A stretch of 64,000 nucleotides of DNA from Scalesia atractyloides (GCA_947069175.1 CAMTDV010000013.1:11542501-11606500), one strand, 5' to 3'. Counted from the stretch's first letter, positions 33,640-45,908 are shown. Notes: generated from the sequence alone by a model not told the origin. Numbers and translations: made by a program.

Positions 33640-36540
33640 ATCCCCAATGACATTGGGTAGTTGCATTTGATCGTCTGTCGGGTGTATGCCTACACCCCGC
33701 GTAAGGTCGTGGCCATTATCTAAGTAATGAGCCGAGGATATCCAGGACACGATAGTTAACCTTAGATGTTTAAGTTATCAAACAAAACTGATTAAACAGA
33801 ATATGCGGATTTACTATCCATAATCCAGTATTCGATTGATCCCATTTCCGACCAAGCGGTAATAGTTTACCGTAACCCAAGCCCGTATAGGGGAAATAAG
33901 TCGAGAATATTTACCTGGGCTAGTCTTCGTTTAAACACAAGATTTAATAACTCAGCCGTACACAAAAGCACCAAGTGCAGATAGCATTTACCGGACTGGA
34001 TTATGGCATAAGCTAACCAATTAAATACTAACGGTCTTTCTTAAGTCATAGACTTAGACCGACTAGTGTACATGATCAATACGTATAACACTAGATTAAA
34101 CGATGATTGGATGGAATGTATTTTAATCCCAACAAGTACTTTGACTTGTGTAATATGGATAAACTATAAACATTCTGGATTTTGAGACTTAAATGACAAG
34201 GTTAGACCAGTTACGGTTAATTTTCGTAAACTAGTTACATATGCTTAACCGTACGCATATCAATGATATCGGGTAACCGGATAAGTTATGGACAAGTTCT
34301 ATATGCCATTATATTTTAAATAAGTTGTAATATCAGTAGGATATCAACTTATATGCCAGTTAAGGTTTTAAAATGAAACTGTGCCTCATAAGGGCATTTT
34401 GGTAATTTCATACCTTATAAAAGGAAATTGAATATAATTTAATGTTATAACCATAATTATTCTGGAAAATAACTTATTTATGATATAATATCAGTAGGAT
34501 ATTAATTATATGTGTAATTTATCTTTTATGACCAATCTATGCACCGAAGGGGCATTTTGGTCATTTTACACATAGTTTATAAATTATTTGGGATTCTGAG
34601 TTTATAGCATGTACCTACTGTAAAAATATTAAAAATAAGTTTTAAAATCAGTAGGTAACAAGTCTTGATTAGTAAATATGGTTTGAAACCATATTATGCC
34701 CCGAAACGGCGCTTATGTCGTAAAATGACGATTTATGTGATGTTTATAGAAAACTGATGTTAAGGTCAGGTTAACATGTATTAGATATGTTATTTAAAAT
34801 AACACATCAGTAGGTAAAAGATTTACTTTGAAAAGATGTGATTAAAACCATTTTATAAGCCTCAATGGCCTTATCGTCATTTATCGACACAATACAAGGA
34901 CTTGTTCATAAACTCAGTTTATAATCTGGTTTGACATCCCAAATAATCCTACTTATAGTATTACATCAGTAGGAAACTCATTTTCAAGTTCATTATCATT
35001 TAAACCTCTTTTTATGCAAAAAGGGCATTTTAGTCAAAATGACATAATTACGGAACTTGTGTATAAACTCAGATTCTGATTATGATCATGTAATATAATC
35101 TCAGAGGGTTATGCTACATAATATTATGATCATAATGAAAAATTTAGATTTTTATCTAACTAATCTAAATCGGGTCAGAATCGAAAGTCAAAGCAGAAGT
35201 CAAACTTCGCGACTTTCGGTTGCGAACCGACCCTAGAACTGAAATTGACGAGCCGAACATGTTCTTACATGTTCTAATAATTATTACCAACTTATTTAAG
35301 TGTCAAAACAGGTTTCATAACATATATAAGATCAAATTATAACATTTCTGAAAATTGGCATGTTTGACTTTTTAATACCATAACTTTGACCCGTCAATTG
35401 GTCTAGCAAACGTGATCTTCAGGAGGTATCCTTTATAGGGACTAACACCTACCTTATTATGATTACTTATCCATGTTCGTTACGAACAATGGCTGGACCA
35501 TAATGGTCTTAACCGAAAATCAAGGCGTTTTCCGTAAAACGCTTGACTTTTGGCTGTAAAAGCCTATAAACGAAAATGCAAGAGGAAGGAACACTTACAA
35601 GTGGTTCATAGAATGCAATAGAACTTAGTTGGATGCTCCTTTCAGTTAGGAACTTCCAGAGGAGGGAGATAGAGTTTTGAATAAGAAAGGTGCAAGTTCA
35701 AATGGTGAACCTTGGCACCTATTTATAGTTGGAGAGCTTGAAGGAGGTGATGCCAGGTGCTAAGGGGTGTAAGAGGAAGCTTACAAGTGTCCTAAAACGT
35801 GGCATAGCAGTTTGGAATACCATGGTTTCGAATCAAATGGTTTTTGGCAATTTGTGTAGAGGCCAAACAAATTTTCTGCAGACACAGGCCTCTCGTGCCC
35901 CACGAGAGGTACAAGCCTTGCCTCTTGCGCCCCGCGAGCGCCCCATGGCCAGTTTCAAAGTTTGACACATTTAGCCCCTTAACTTATAAAACCCTCTAAA
36001 ACCTTGTAAAATACCTTTTTAGCATATTTAGCCCTCCGTACCCAATATTTGGCATACCCGGGAGTATGCCCGGACATTGTAGAGCTCTCGGTTCGTTAAA
36101 AGGTCACTTAGAGGCATAAATTAACATGTTGACACTTTTAACCCCTCCATTATCCAACTTTCACATATTTACATAATTGAACCCTTTCGTCCAACAAATG
36201 AAACATATGAGAGTTAGGACTTCGTAAAGGATCACTCAGAGACCCATTATAAGCATGTTGACTCCGATGTCACTCAGAGGCTGGGCATGTTGACATATCA
36301 GTCACTCAGTGGCCAAGTTTAAGCATGTTGACATATCAGTCACTCAGAGGCTATCGTTTTAAGCATGTTGACGTATCAGTCACTCAGAGGCTTACGTTGA
36401 TGCATGTTGACATCAGACAGTCACTCAGAGGCTCAATTTGAGCATGTTGACACCTTTAGTCCTTATTAGTCTTTAATAGACTATAATAAAATACAACACG
36501 TGTCATTATGCTATTGGACACAATTTCCCGAGGTGTTACA
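33640..36540 (-). repeat. Left LTR of the outer gypsy element, remainder
   Basis: Continues the LTR broken at 19700 and ends GAGGTGTTACA at 36540. It contains a minus-strand TATA box (tatttata, 35720-35727), a GC-rich palindromic patch (35888-35945) and a ~40 bp minisatellite built on 'gcatgttgacatatcagtc' and 'actcagaggc' (36226-36455). A 78-codon plus-strand frame at 35729-35965 has a counterpart in the other LTR, but sits on U3/R DNA. Confidence 0.8.
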
Positions 36541-36663
36541 TCCTCACCCCCTTAAAGGAAATCTCGTGCTCAAGATTATTAAAAAAGATGGGGGTACTTT
36601 TGTCGCATAGTGGACTCAACCTCCCATGTGTATTCGGGACCTCTAAAGGCGTCCCACTTTCTA
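36541..36663 (-). pseudogene. Remnant of the outer element's interior: pol 3' end and polypurine tract
   Basis: Read on the minus strand, KWDAFRGPEYTWEVES then MRQKYPHLF is the end of a chromovirus chromodomain, followed by the purine tract aagggggtgagga immediately before the LTR. Everything upstream of it in the element is gone. The break at 36663/36664 falls on 'caggaggt', a word also present at the matching LTR position (35420). Confidence 0.8.
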
Positions 36664-37722
36664 CAGGAGGTGCCTTTTATAGGGACTAACACCTATCTTA
36701 TTACGATCACTTAGCCATGTTCGTTATGAAAAATGACTGGACCATAATGGTCTTAACCGAAAGTCAAGGCATTTTCCGTAAAACAATTAACTTTTGGCTG
36801 TAAAAGCCTATAAACAAAAATGCAAGAGGAAGGAACACTTACAAGTGGTTCCTAGAATGCAATAGAACTTAGTTGGATGCTCCTTTCAGTTAGTAACTTC
36901 CAGAGGAGTGAGATAGAGTTGTGAATGAGAAAGGTGCAAGTTCAAATGGTGAACCTTGGCACCTATTTATAGTTGGAGAGCTTGAAGGAGGTGATGCCAG
37001 GTGCTAAGGGGTGTAAGAGGAAGCTTACAAGTGTCCTAAAACGTGGCATATCAGTTTGGAATACCATGGTTTTGAATCAAATGGTTTTTGGCAATTTGTG
37101 TGGAGGCCAAACAAATTTTCTGCAGACACAGGCCTCTCGCGCCCTGCGAGAGGCACAAGCCTTGCCTCTCGCGCCCCGCGAGCGCCCCTTGGCCAGTTTC
37201 AAAGTTTGACAGTTTTAGCCCCTTAACATATAAAACCTTCTAAAACACCTTTTTAGCACATTTAGCCCTCCGTAACCAATATTTGGCGTACCCGGGAGTA
37301 TGCCCGGACATTATTGAGCTCTCAGTTTGTTAAAAGGTCACTCAAATGTATAAATTAACATGTTGACACTTTTAACCCCTCCATTATCCAACTTTCACAT
37401 ATATACGGATTTAACCTCTCTCGTCCAACAAGTGGCAAGTATGAGAGTTAGGACTTCGTAAAGGATCACTCAGAGGCTAGGCATGTTGACATATCAGTCA
37501 CTCAGAGGCTAATGTTTAAGCATGCTGACATATCAGTCACTCAGAGGCTATGCATGTTGACATATCAGTCATTCAGAGGCTAGGCATGTTGACATATCAG
37601 TCACTCAGAGGCCAAGTTTTGAGCATGTTGACACCTTTAGTCCTTGTTAGTCTTTAATAGACTTAAATAAAAATACAACACGTGTCACTATACTATTGGA
37701 CATGATTTTACGAGGTGTTACA
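36664..37722 (-). repeat. Right LTR of the outer gypsy element, partial
   Basis: Matches 35420-36540 at an offset of 1244 bp, with small indels, and ends GGTGTTACA before the TATAA duplication. It holds the TATA box (36964-36971), the GC-rich patch (37132-37190) and a shorter version of the 'tcactcagaggc' minisatellite (37463-37640). The part corresponding to the first two thirds of the left LTR is missing. Confidence 0.85.
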
Positions 37723-37727
37723 TATAA

Positions 37728-38089
37728 TGCACAATTCTAGCATATTCTTTTTTTAAGAAAAAGCTTGCTCGTATACCATTTACTTAGTTGATACCCTTTG
37801 CCCAGATTTGAACATGAGACATCTTCTTTAAAAGACATGTGCCTCTAGCAAGTAAGCTATATCACATTGACAACTTTCTAGTATATTCTAAACCATATAA
37901 TCAAATTTAAATTGTTTTAACCAATTATGGTTGCCAATGCAAGACAAGAAAATCTAACTTCACCATGATGTTAAATTATCTATAACAACATCTATTATTG
38001 ATAGTTTATATAATAAAACATACAAGAGGTTAAATAAATAGACAATAAAATAAATACATAAATAAATTTATCAGTGTAATGTCATGCTT
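37728..38089. other. Intergenic DNA, no gene recognised
   Basis: AT-rich, with no recognisable coding or repeat structure beyond scattered A/T runs. Confidence 0.4.
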
Positions 38090-38330
38090 GAAGACTGCTT
38101 GAAAGCTAATCCTGCCTTCCTTCTTGCTTGACTGACTTTCAAAAAAAGCAATTCCACCGGGGAAGGATCCACGAAAGCCCTCGCTTGCTACCGCTTTACC
38201 TGGCCTTCCAATCGTACTTCTAGCGAGGAAGGCCTTCTAGCAAGGAAGTTGCAGCTTTCCGCTTGCCTTTATCCTCTTTCAATCTAGTCTGCTTTCTCTT
38301 CCTGCTAACAATCGAAAAGATATGTCCGGA
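38090..38330. other. GC-richer patch, possibly organelle-derived
   Basis: A sharply bounded stretch with words such as 'cttgctaccgctttacctgg' and 'ctagcaaggaagttgcagc', much less AT-rich than either side. The style resembles plant mitochondrial intergenic DNA. No organellar gene is recognisable, so this is a suspicion only. Confidence 0.3.
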
Positions 38331-39017
38331 TGTTGAGCCTCTTTTCATGACTTGAATCTAACACAAAATTAATTGGTTTAATTTTAGGTCAATTATGGGT
38401 TAAATCTACAAACACTTTTAACTCAACAAATCAATCCCTCTCGATCTGATGGGTTTGAGTTTGCAGGTTACTTGTTTATTTTTATAATTTTTTAAAAGGT
38501 TCTTTGTATCGAAACTAAATTGATTATTATTTTGTTTATGTTAAAATAAGTCATGGCAAATCTATAATGTTTAATCATTCTGTGAACTACGAAATATTTA
38601 TACATCTTGTTACTTGATAAAAACTAAAAAGAATAAAGGTACAAAACTAAAAATCTTTATGAAATAGGCTCAATTATAAGCAATTGATTGTTATTGGGTA
38701 GCCCAAACCAATAGGCATTTTTGAAAGCCCGCCAGTGTTAATCAACGGATCAATGAATGCATACATATATCAAAGCAACTGAAATTAACATTATCAGTGG
38801 ATATCATCGTCGATTATTATGGCACAAAATCTACCACAAATCGCCATTAAAAAGTCAAGTAAATTCGGGGCCAAACATTTTTAGGGCCTAAAGCGCTAGT
38901 GTCTTTTTTATAGTTAGTGGCCGGCGACCAGACCAACTAGATAGTAGTTTTTTCTTTTCTTAATAAGTTTGAAGATTCTGAAATGTGTACGATTATAATA
39001 TAGGGTATGGTTATACT
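38331..39017. other. Intergenic AT-rich DNA, no gene recognised
   Basis: No coding or RNA feature seen. The last 8 bases, gttatact (39010-39017), are the left TSD of the next element. Confidence 0.45.
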
Positions 39018-39425
39018 TAGGGTGTTCAAGATAGGATTATGCGGTTTTCAGATATCCGAAAGTTTCGGATAGTGAATATTGATATCCGAATAAAAAAAAT
39101 AAAAAATGTGTTTCATGTATAGATTAAAACTAAACTTATATTCGATTTTCCAAATTTCCAACATTAAAAACTAAAAACATCATAAATCAACGTCCGAATC
39201 TGATTATTTATTATTTTTTTACTATTTTTACTATATTTCAAACTATATATAATGCTCATATACTATATATATTTCCAAAAAAATTAGTTTTCAGATATCG
39301 GATTATCCGAAATTTTTGAAATTCATATCCGAATACGAATCCAAAAATTTGGATTATCCGGTTATCAGATATTCGAATTTTCGAATATCCGAAATTTTGT
39401 ATAAGAATTTTTTTGAACACCTCTA
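39018..39425. mobile_element. hAT-like MITE with 8 bp TSD
   Basis: The left end TAGGGTGTTCAA and right end TTGAACACCTCTA are inverted repeats. The identical 8 bp gttatact flanks both sides (39010-39017, 39426-39433). The interior is packed with 'atatccgaa' and 'ttcggata' words in both orientations. No transposase is encoded. Confidence 0.82.
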
Positions 39426-39685
39426 GTTATACTTATCCCCTCTTGTGAGAGGGATGTTACTTTTCTAATAGGGGAAGGCCTACCAAATGAGTGAGGAGTA
39501 CGTTTAGTAGCACCTATGTATATAATGCATTTTCAACTTCTATGCAAAAGGGTGGTAACTTTGAAGCTGGACCACAATGCTCGTTGTTGAAGGTGCACGA
39601 GTCATTTGCGGTTTTGGATGCAATGCTTGAATCTGGAACAAAGCAAGGAGCATCTGTTAAAAATAATAAAGGGATAAAATAAATT
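39426..39685 (+). other. Unrecognised 64-codon open frame in unique-looking DNA
   Basis: A frame at 39491-39682 has balanced composition (for example HESFAVLDAMLESGTKQGAS) rather than low complexity. I do not recognise it. There is no signal peptide, clear promoter or splice context, and the hAT element inserted about 65 bases upstream. It could be a relic exon or chance. Confidence 0.2.
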
Positions 39686-40010
39686 AAAGGGTTGTTGGTT
39701 TAATTTTTAATGAGAGTTTTAATGGTTCAAACCTCTTACTGGTTCAGTACTTAAATGTGTAGACTGTTTGTTTCGCAAGCAGATGTCTAAACGGTTCAGA
39801 CATTTGCCTCTGAATGGTTAAGCATTATGCTGAGTCTAAATAGTTAAGACGTCTAATCTGAATTGATCAGACATTTGCCATTTTGCCTCTGATGGTTAAG
39901 CATTATACTGACTCTTAATGATTCAGACCTCTTACTGGTTCAGTTCTTAGACCTTTTACTGGTTTAGCACTTAACCATTTAGAAGTTGCCAAATAACCCC
40001 TAACTTCTCT
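39686..40010. mobile_element. Probable MITE with internal GGTTCAGAC repeats
   Basis: It starts near 'agggttgttgg' and ends near 'ccaaataacccct', an imperfect inverted pair. The interior repeats 'ggttcagac', 'tggttaagca' and 'cctcttactggttcag' in both orientations. No matching TSD was found, so the limits are approximate. Confidence 0.5.
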
Positions 40011-41087
40011 AGAAAATATGATTATAATAAATTACCACCCATATAATCGTAATTATGACTAAGCTATATTTGTATAAGCAATGACTTGAAGATTTTGAAT
40101 CATTCAAATGGAATGTGATCATTATTATAACTATTCTAAGGTCAGTGATCTTGAACACCATGATTCGGGTAGGCCAGGTTTGATTCTATCTTGTTAAACC
40201 TGTTACATTTGGTTTGATCTTCATATCTGCTGCTGCATAAGCATGACTTTTAATGTCAGCAAATAAAGCTAGAATCAGGTGTGATCTGCACACATCAGTT
40301 ATATATCAAAGTAAATCTCAGTTCTGAATGGTATCTGTGGATCTTATTTGAAATTAACTAATTATTTAGTAAATAATAATAATTAAAGGTATATATGTGT
40401 CAAAACCAGAAGAAGAAATGGATTGAAACATTAAAAATAAAGGAGAAAGGAGACTGAGCCATCGAGAGTAGGTTGAGTCCAGCAGTTATATTTAATATCA
40501 TAATTAAATAAATAAATTAATTAACTATAATATGCTATTCACATTTAATAATTGATTGGTTCCTTTTACACAAGTAGTTAGATCTTAAAGTTTATTTATA
40601 TAAGGCTATTATTATTTCTACACCCTTCAATTTTATTCATACTATCTTTTTTATTTTTTATTCACATATTTTTTTGTCTATCTATTTCTATATATATATC
40701 TATGTATATATAGAAAGAAATAGAGAAGAGGATGTGTGAATATTAACTCCGTTATATAATCTTTCAACTGTCAAGCATAAACTTTTTCAGTCTTCGTATT
40801 ATTATTATGGTTTATATATTAATATGTGTGCGGTTTAGTACATGTTTAAACTGTTAACTTCTATTATTTTTTACTCATATATATATATATATATATTATA
40901 CCAATGTAACTATTAGTTTACCCTAAACTCATCATCTTATACATTTGGTAAAATTGTCAAGATATAATATGTTTGTCATAGAGAATTTTTTTATTTAAAG
41001 TATAACTCAGTTTTTGTTAATAAAACCTCAAAAACATTTGAAACATTTCCTCAACATGTTTTAGAGTGTCCTAATGATAATGCGTAG
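40011..41087. other. Intergenic AT-rich DNA with TA microsatellites, no gene recognised
   Basis: Short TA runs at about 40690-40710 and 40878-40898. No coding sequence recognised. Confidence 0.4.
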
Positions 41088-41245
41088 CAGGGGCGGACCT
41101 AGCATGTTACTAGGGGTAACATCCGCTGTCCCTTGAAGCTCCGGCGGTAGTGTAAATTTTTGAAAAAATTTGACTTTTTTTCGATTTTGTTACCCCTTTT
41201 TATGTGAAACGTTGCCCCTATAAAGATTTTCTGGATCCGCCACTG
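41088..41245. mobile_element. hAT-like MITE (CAGGGGCGGA type)
   Basis: The left end CAGGGGCGGACC pairs with the right end GGATCCGCCACTG. The flanks are atgcgtag (41080-41087) and atgtgtag (41246-41253), an 8 bp TSD with one change. It is only 158 bp long and has no coding capacity. Confidence 0.8.
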
Positions 41246-41253
41246 ATGTGTAG

Positions 41254-41598
41254 TATGTGTCATGAATGCATACTTATCACGGAAACACACTAGTTGAGAG
41301 TTAAGAACACTCCTTATAAGTTTAAGGTGTCACGAAATTAGTAATATCGATTTGGCACATAATGCTAGTCGATTATACAAAGGGTAATATTTTTCGATTC
41401 CGTGTACTTGTAAACATATATTAACAACACATGTGTGCTTCCTAAATGGACATATGGAGTGCTGCAATAATTTTTTAAATGACGAATGCACATCCCTAAA
41501 CTCCATCTATTCCTCATGTTGGCGGACTTGAACCTGTACTACTTTAATAAGGATAATTACCTGGTGTCATTAGATCAATAGCAAAGGAGTGACATAAT
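41254..41598. other. Intergenic DNA, no gene recognised
   Basis: No feature recognised. It ends in ATAAT (41594-41598), the left TSD of the copia element that follows. Confidence 0.5.
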
Positions 41599-41907
41599 TG
41601 TTAGGTCAAAACAAGTCTCACACGGACACTAGAACAAAACACAAAACAAGCTCAAGCTCAGACACACTAAATCACAAGAACAAGAACACGAGATTTATAG
41701 TGGTTCGATCAAGCTTGATCTACATCCACTCTCCACAATTAGTTCTCTCTTTGTATTGGGTGCTCAAGAGTTTACAAAACATGAATGAGAAGTATTTATA
41801 GGATGTACAATTAGGGTTATTGATACTAATAATATAAAAAAAGAGGAACAATTCTCTGCCTAGAGAAACAATCCTCTGCCTCGAGTTAAATCCTCCATAA
41901 CCCAACA
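41599..41907 (-). repeat. 3' LTR of the Tnt1-like copia element
   Basis: 309 bp from TGTTAGGTC to ACCCAACA. A minus-strand TATA box appears as tatttata at 41793-41800. On the minus strand the polypurine tract aagtaggagat precedes the LTR start TGTTGGG. Confidence 0.9.
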
Positions 41908-42012
41908 ATCTCCTACTTGGAGGCTTTGACGACTTCAAACTACTCTCCTTAAAACTTCATCCTCATAGTACCTATGTAAACACTTCATCTTCACTAGTTG
42001 TGGGTGGCTTTC

Positions 42013-42590
42013 TCAACAATTATCCTGAAGGCCAGTTGAAGCTATGCAAAGCTTCAACTTCTCCAAGGTGACAAACTTAGTCAACATATCAGCTGGATTT
42101 TCAGTTCCTTTAATCTTCTTTAACTTCAGAGTGCCATCACTGACTTGATCTTTGAGAAAGTGATATCTCAACTGTATATGTTTCGTCTTAGAATGGAAGA
42201 CATGGTTCTTTGCAACGTGTATTGCACTTTGATTGTCACAGAACAATGCACAATCAACTTGTTCCTTGCCAAGCTTTTTGAGAAAAATCTTCAACCAAAT
42301 AAGCTCTTTGCTTACTTTAGCAACTACCATATACTCTGATTCTGTGGTTGAAAGGGCAACACTTTTTCTAAAGTTTGGACATCCAACTTACAGCAGTGCC
42401 TCCCGCTGTAAAGACACACCATGTGGTGTTTTTTAATGACTCTTTACACCCACGTCTGCATCCGCAAAACCCTTCAGAATAACATCTTTCCCCTTAAAAT
42501 GCAATGCCACTTTTGAAGTTCCCTTTAAATACCTTAGCAGCCATTTAATTGTTCCCAATGTTCTTTTCCAGGATTGGCCATAAACTGACT
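42013..42590 (-). pseudogene. copia RNase H (Tnt1-like element)
   Basis: The open frame at 42013-42330 contains SKELIWLKIFL, FCDNQSAIHVAKN (catalytic Asp) and NPADMLTKFV, the usual C-terminal end of copia pol. The upstream part with the first acidic residues lies out of frame in 42340-42590. Confidence 0.88.
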
Positions 42591-43450
42591 AACAACTCCC
42601 ACTGCATGAGCAATGTCTGGTCTCATGCATACCATTGCATACATGAGGCTACCAACTGCAGATGCATACAGAACTTTAGCCATTTCTGCTTTGTCTTCAT
42701 CTGATCTGGGTGACTAAACTTTAGAAAGCTTAAACTGACTTCCCAAAGGTGTGCTTCTAATCTTGGCATCTTTAAGACTGAATCTCTCTAACACTTTCTC
42801 AATGTACTTCTCTTGAGAGAGTGTCAAAGAACCATCTTCTCTGTTTCTGAAAATACTCATCCTGAGTATTTGGTTTACAGCTCTCAAGTCTTTCATCTCA
42901 AATTGTTCAGACATTTGCTTCTTCAACTTTGATCTCTCAATTAACATATCATCCACATAGAGTAGTAAGATGATATAAGAACCCTTAAACCTCTTGATGT
43001 AACAACAATGGTCATTGTCACATCTCTTATAACCAACTCTTCCGATAAAGTTATCAAACTTCAAATACCATTATTAGGCGCTTGTTTCAGACCATACAAA
43101 GTCTTCTTCAATTTACACACCAAGTTTTCTTTGCCTTTAACCCAAAAACCTTCTGGTTGTGTCATGTAGATGTCTTCTTCTAGGTCACCATGTAGAAAAG
43201 CTGTCTTGACATCTAGATGCTCTAGATGCAAGCCTTCCGCTGCTACAATACTGAGAACAAGTCTGATGGTAGTCATATTCACCACTGGAGAGAATATTTC
43301 ATTGAAACCGATTCCCTCTTTCTGTTGAAATCCCTAGACTACTAATCTTGCTTTGTACCGTTTGATATCACCATGTTCATCCTTGACCCTGAAAACCCAT
43401 TTGTTCTGAAGAGCCTTCTTCCCAGATGGAAGCTTTGTTAAATGCCAGGT
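42591..43450 (-). pseudogene. copia reverse transcriptase (Tnt1-like element)
   Basis: Two overlapping open pieces. 43061-43285 has HLDVKTAFLHGDLEEDIYM (first Asp) and LYGLKQAP; 42714-43064 has LLLYVDDML (intact YVDD box), MKDL and SLSQEKYIEKVLERF-type thumb sequence. A frameshift near 43064 separates them and a stop lies near 43335. Confidence 0.9.
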
Positions 43451-45130
43451 CTAGTTCTTCTCAAGCAACTTCATTTCATTTTTCATTGTAAGCTCCCACT
43501 GCAATAAATCTTTCAACCCCATAGCTTCATAGTAACACTGGGGTTCACCATTTTCTGTTAAAAGTATGTAGTTGACTGGTGGTGAGTACCTGTTTGGCGG
43601 TCTAGAGGCTCTAGACGATCTTCTTGGTTGAACTTGTGGTGTTTCTTGAGAATTTAGAGTTGAAGGAGTAGCTTCTTCTTCCTCCAAATCATTACTAGAA
43701 TCATACCCTAAGCTCCCACTGTCGCTTGACTCATCCTCATTTTTTGGAATGCCGACTGAAGCTTCTTTTCTTGTTTCACCACTTTCAAATTCAGCATATT
43801 CTTTCTGAACTTCTGGCCTTTTGGTGTTTCTATCTTTGTATAATTCGTTTTCATTAAAGGTGACATTTTTGCTTTTGATTACTTTTCTGCCTTCATTATC
43901 CCAAAGCATGTAACCCATTTGTTCTGATGCATAACCAATGAATGTGCACTTCTTGGACTTTGAGTCTAACTTATCCTTGTCACCATCTTCTAACAAATCG
44001 TAATCAATACAACCAAAGACTCTTAAGTTTTCGAGACTTGCCTCATTTCCTTGCCACATTTCTTCTGGCAATTTGAAACCCAAGGGAATGGATGGTGAAC
44101 GGTTGATTAAGTAGGCTGTAGTGTTAACTACATCTGTCCAGAATGTTTTAGGCATCCGAATATTCAACCTCATGCTTCTTGCCCTCTCATTAAGTGTTTA
44201 GTTCATTCTCTAGCTACACCATTCTGCTGAGGAGTTCCTGGAACTGTCCTGATCATCTTTATCCCTTTCTTGGCACAATAGTCAATAAACATCTTGCTTA
44301 TGTATTCTCCACCGTTGTCCGACTTTAAGCACTTTACCTTCAAGTTAGTTTCATTTTCAACAGCATATTTCCATATCCTAAAAGCATCAACACATTAGAT
44401 TTATGTTTAAGAAAATAGACCCATACCATGTGTGTTGAATCATCAATGAAGGTAACATATTATCTCGAGCCCCCTAGAGATGAAACTGATGTTGGTACAT
44501 ATACATCCGAGTGAACAAGCTCCAACTTCTGAGCTTTAGGTGTCCTCCCTGTCTTTACAAAAGTGACTCGCTTTTGTTTACCAAGGACATAAGATTCAAA
44601 GAATTTAGTTTCCACTTTCTTCAAATCTAGAAACTTCCATTTCTGAGCTAACATCTTCAATCCCTTCTCACTCATATGTTTGAGTTGGTTGTGCCATAAT
44701 TTAGATGGACTCGGACTGATGGTCGTGGCATGAACACCTTCGGCATGAATCTCTGCCATGTATAGCGCGTCTATCTTCTTTACTTTGGCAATCACTAAGT
44801 TATCTTTGATCACTTTCCATTGTCCACCCCCAAAGTGAAAATTTAATCCATCATCATCCAATTTACCAACTGAAATCAACAATCTCCTCAAATTAGGATA
44901 ACCTTGACATCTTTCAATGTCCATATAGTTCCCCACGAGGTCTTCAAGTCTACATCTCCAATACCCGTAATATCAAGCATTTGATCATCAACTAAATGAA
45001 CTTTACCAAGGTTACCTGTTCGTAGATTCTTGACCATATCTGGGCATGAGATAGCATGGAAAGAAGCACCTGAATCCATAATCCAAGATTCCTCTACATT
45101 CTCAACACAGCATATGAGAGCATCTCCTGA
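43451..45130 (-). pseudogene. copia protease and integrase (Tnt1-like element)
   Basis: The protease motif WIMDSGASFHA lies near 45080-45050. A GAG-pre-integrase segment has LWHNQLKHMSEKGLKML at about 44700-44640. The integrase core starts at LVHSDVY (about 44520) and is broken by stops at about 44460 and through 44200-44400. The open frame 43451-44173 holds the integrase end (FWTDVVNTTAYLINRSPS) and an acidic Ser-rich linker, then the start of the RT. Confidence 0.85.
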
Positions 45131-45908
45131 TTCTTCAAAGGAAACATTGTTTATTTCTTTCTTTGCAGCTGGTTTTGTACATTGGCTTATAAAGTGACCT
45201 TTTTCTTTGCAGTTCTAACGTTCAATGTCTTTTTTGTTCTTTGACTGCCCTCTTTTTCTAGACTTTAACCTACCTCGATTATGTCCTCTATCGTTTCTTC
45301 TTCCTCTACTTTCTGTGTGAAATAAAGAACTTGAACTAGAAGTTTCACCATTACTTCTCTGACTGATATCTTCATTTATAATCAAGTCATGAATACTCTC
45401 AAAAGTGAGTTTGGTAGTGTCGAATGCACTACTAACGGCTGTGACTGTGCCTGACCAATTGTCCGGCAAAGATTGTAAAAGGAGGAGCGCTTGTACTTCA
45501 TCATCAAACTTTTTTTCAACTGAGGCTAAACGAGGGATAATCGAGTTAAACCGACATGCCTTCCTTTATCTTGGTGTTAACCAATTTTCGGATGAGAAAT
45601 ACTTTGTTTGAAGCAAATGGTTTTTTATATATGTTTGTTAAAGCTTTAAATACACCATAAGTAGTTATTTCATTGACAATGTTATATGCAACACTCTTTT
45701 CCAAAGAAAGCCTAACCACACCCAAAGCTTGTCTATCCAAAAACTTCCATTCTTCATCACACATATCATCCAGTTGTTGTCCCAACGTAGGCAAATGCAA
45801 ACCTTTTTGATACAACAAATCCTCAATTTGTATTCTCCAAAATCCATAATCATTACCATCAAACTTGTCAATCTTGATTTTATTATCTTTTGCCATTTTA
45901 ATGAACAA
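45131..45908 (-). pseudogene. copia gag (Tnt1-like element)
   Basis: Starts in the 45546-45908 frame with IKIDKFDGNDYGFW and a DMCDEEWKFLDRQALGVVRL helix region, typical of Tnt1-type gag. A shifted frame at 45215-45469 has a basic Arg/Gly-rich stretch, followed by a zinc-knuckle remnant (KEKGHFISQC) near 45200. Confidence 0.85.

Larger units (their letters stand above)
19160..37722 (-). mobile_element. Outer Ty3/gypsy element, internally deleted and host to a nested gypsy element
   Basis: The left edge starts TGTCACACCC at 19160, the right edge ends GGTGTTACA at 37722, and both are flanked by TATAA (19155-19159, 37723-37727). The left LTR is 19160-19700 continued at 33640-36540. It is followed by a polypurine tract read on the minus strand (36541-36558) and about 100 bp of pol 3' end. 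A partial second LTR (36664-37722) follows directly, so almost the whole interior and part of that LTR are deleted. The nested gypsy element lies inside the left LTR. Confidence 0.88.

Noticed and set aside
35729..35965. 78-codon frame conserved at 36973-37209
   Set aside because: It is the LTR U3/R region of the outer element running opposite to its coding sense; conservation reflects LTR duplication.
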